Origin: an uncultured Christensenellaceae bacterium
GTDB lineage: Bacteria; Bacillota; Clostridia; Christensenellales; MGBC116941
Length of the DNA stretch: 6,886 nt
NCBI GenBank assembly: GCA_910585035.1
Contig: CAJUEF010000009.1
Span: 38,323 to 45,208, forward strand
Direction of reading: 5' to 3'
Positions 6,029-6,886 of this stretch are shown here, in pieces. The notes beneath the pieces were generated by a model. That model was not told the DNA's origin and did not search any database. It saw only the letters and a list, made by a program, of their open reading frames with translations. Both the position numbers and the translations under genes were made by a program. The first letter of the stretch is position 1. Each line of letters starts with the position of its first letter.

Positions 6029-6886
6029 TTATTCTTTACATATTTCCATAGCTTTTTTAAGCTGTATATCGTTTTCCAAATTACCTATGTTAACCTGGTC
6101 CATCTCAACTTCATAATCCGGCTTAATGCCAACGCCGTTAGGTGTTTCTCCATTAGCAAGGTAATAAACAGCGGTTGTAAGCTTAATGCTTGAATTGCCG
6201 TCTGTCAGCGGATGAAATGACTGAACAACGCCCTTTCCATATGTAGTTTCACCAACAATCTTTGCAACTCCGGATATTTTAAGAGCTCCGCTTACTATTT
6301 CACTTGCACTTGCAGTATTTTCATTTACCAAAACAACAAGCTTTTTCCCAAAAGATGAATTATCACTTTCATAAACACTTTCCACTCCGTCTTTACTTTG
6401 AGTGTATACTATTTGTCCCTTTGGCATAAAAAAGTCTGCAATATTAACTGCCTGGGTTAAAAGACCTCCGCCGTTATTTCTAAGGTCGAGTATAAAAGAT
6501 TTGCAGCCCTTGCTATCAAGGCTTTTAAACTCAGCAATCAGCTTTTCACTGCTCTTTCCCGAAAAGGTAAACAACCTGACATATCCAATATTGCCCTCAA
6601 GCACAGCAGATGAAATCACCTCGGATTGTATCTCTGCACGCTCCATTTCAACTTCGATTTCATCTCGTCCCCTGGCAACACTTATTTTAACGCTTGTGCC
6701 TTTTTCTCCGGTAATCATGGCAACAAGCTTGTCGCTGGACATATCCTTGGTGCTTACGCCGTTTATTTTTGTAATCTGGTCATCAACCTGAATTCCGGCC
6801 TTTTCTGCCGGAGAATCCTTATAAACATCCCTAACTATAGGATATACAGAATCCTTGGTTATATTAAATACAATGCCAACACCAAA
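6029..6886 (-). CDS. S41-family C-terminal processing peptidase, partial (5' end off the window)
   Basis: The 3' portion of a carboxyl-terminal processing serine protease (CtpA/CtpB type); 285 residues are visible and the start lies beyond the right edge. Such proteins are exported or membrane-anchored and cleave envelope substrates near their C-termini. The first visible residues (FGVGIVF) open a PDZ domain, with DSPAEKAGIQVDDQITKINGV at visible residues 24-44 (DSPAEKAGI begins at 24), which gates the active site. The S41 catalytic core follows: GYVRLFTF, then ILDLRNNGGGLL, then the catalytic serine in NENTASASE (visible residue 193), with lysine 25 residues later in YGKG (218) and glutamine four further on (222). 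These spacings match the Ser-Lys-Gln triad of CtpB, so the enzyme looks active. It ends with a short C-terminal extension. CtpB-like roles in sporulation signalling are known in Bacillus, but the sequence alone does not assign that here. Confidence 0.94.
   Translation of the reverse strand, partial: FGVGIVFNITKDSVYPIVRDVYKDSPAEKAGIQVDDQITKINGVSTKDMSSDKLVAMITGEKGTSVKISVARGRDEIEVEMERAEIQSEVISSAVLEGNIGYVRLFTFSGKSSEKLIAEFKSLDSKGCKSFILDLRNNGGGLLTQAVNIADFFMPKGQIVYTQSKDGVESVYESDNSSFGKKLVVLVNENTASASEIVSGALKISGVAKIVGETTYGKGVVQSFHPLTDGNSSIKLTTAVYYLANGETPNGVGIKPDYEVEMDQVNIGNLENDIQLKKAMEICKE

Overview
The window looks like chromosomal DNA of a low-GC Gram-positive anaerobe of the Bacillota, most likely a Clostridia member. 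Supporting this are the AT-rich intergenic DNA, strong GGAGG ribosome sites, sigma-A-type promoters of consensus form, lipoproteins with lipobox signal peptides, and an archaeal/eukaryotic-type prolyl-tRNA synthetase of the kind common in clostridia. No insertion sequence, phage gene, CRISPR array, rRNA or tRNA is visible.

Layout, left to right. (1) Positions 1-202 hold two tandem copies of a hairpin-bearing non-coding repeat with a 109-bp period; the first copy abuts the window edge. (2) A membrane-anchored Cro/CI-type regulator (331-837, +) follows, with operator-like GACAT/ATGTC half-sites upstream. (3) A bidirectional terminator separates it from a convergent GufA-like ZIP metal transporter (966-1748, -). 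The transporter has a consensus promoter and a leader of about 150 nt that can fold elaborately and contains a possible 23-codon upstream ORF. (4) A minus-strand two-gene operon, proS then a GNAT acetyltransferase (3947 down to 1988), runs from its own promoter to a terminator that overlaps the last codons of the acetyltransferase. (5) Divergent from proS are two tandem, clearly paralogous lipoproteins of unknown function (4142-4888 and 5211-5975, +), each with its own promoter of nearly the same sequence and its own terminator. (6) Convergent with them, and cut by the right edge, is an S41 C-terminal processing protease (6029-6886, -) with PDZ domain and intact Ser/Lys/Gln catalytic residues.

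The genes do not form one pathway; they read as independent short transcription units: a regulator, metal uptake, tRNA charging, surface lipoproteins and envelope proteolysis. The items most worth a second look are the structured ZIP leader, the tandem hairpin repeat and the duplicated lipoproteins. Nothing here proves a new defence or mobile system.
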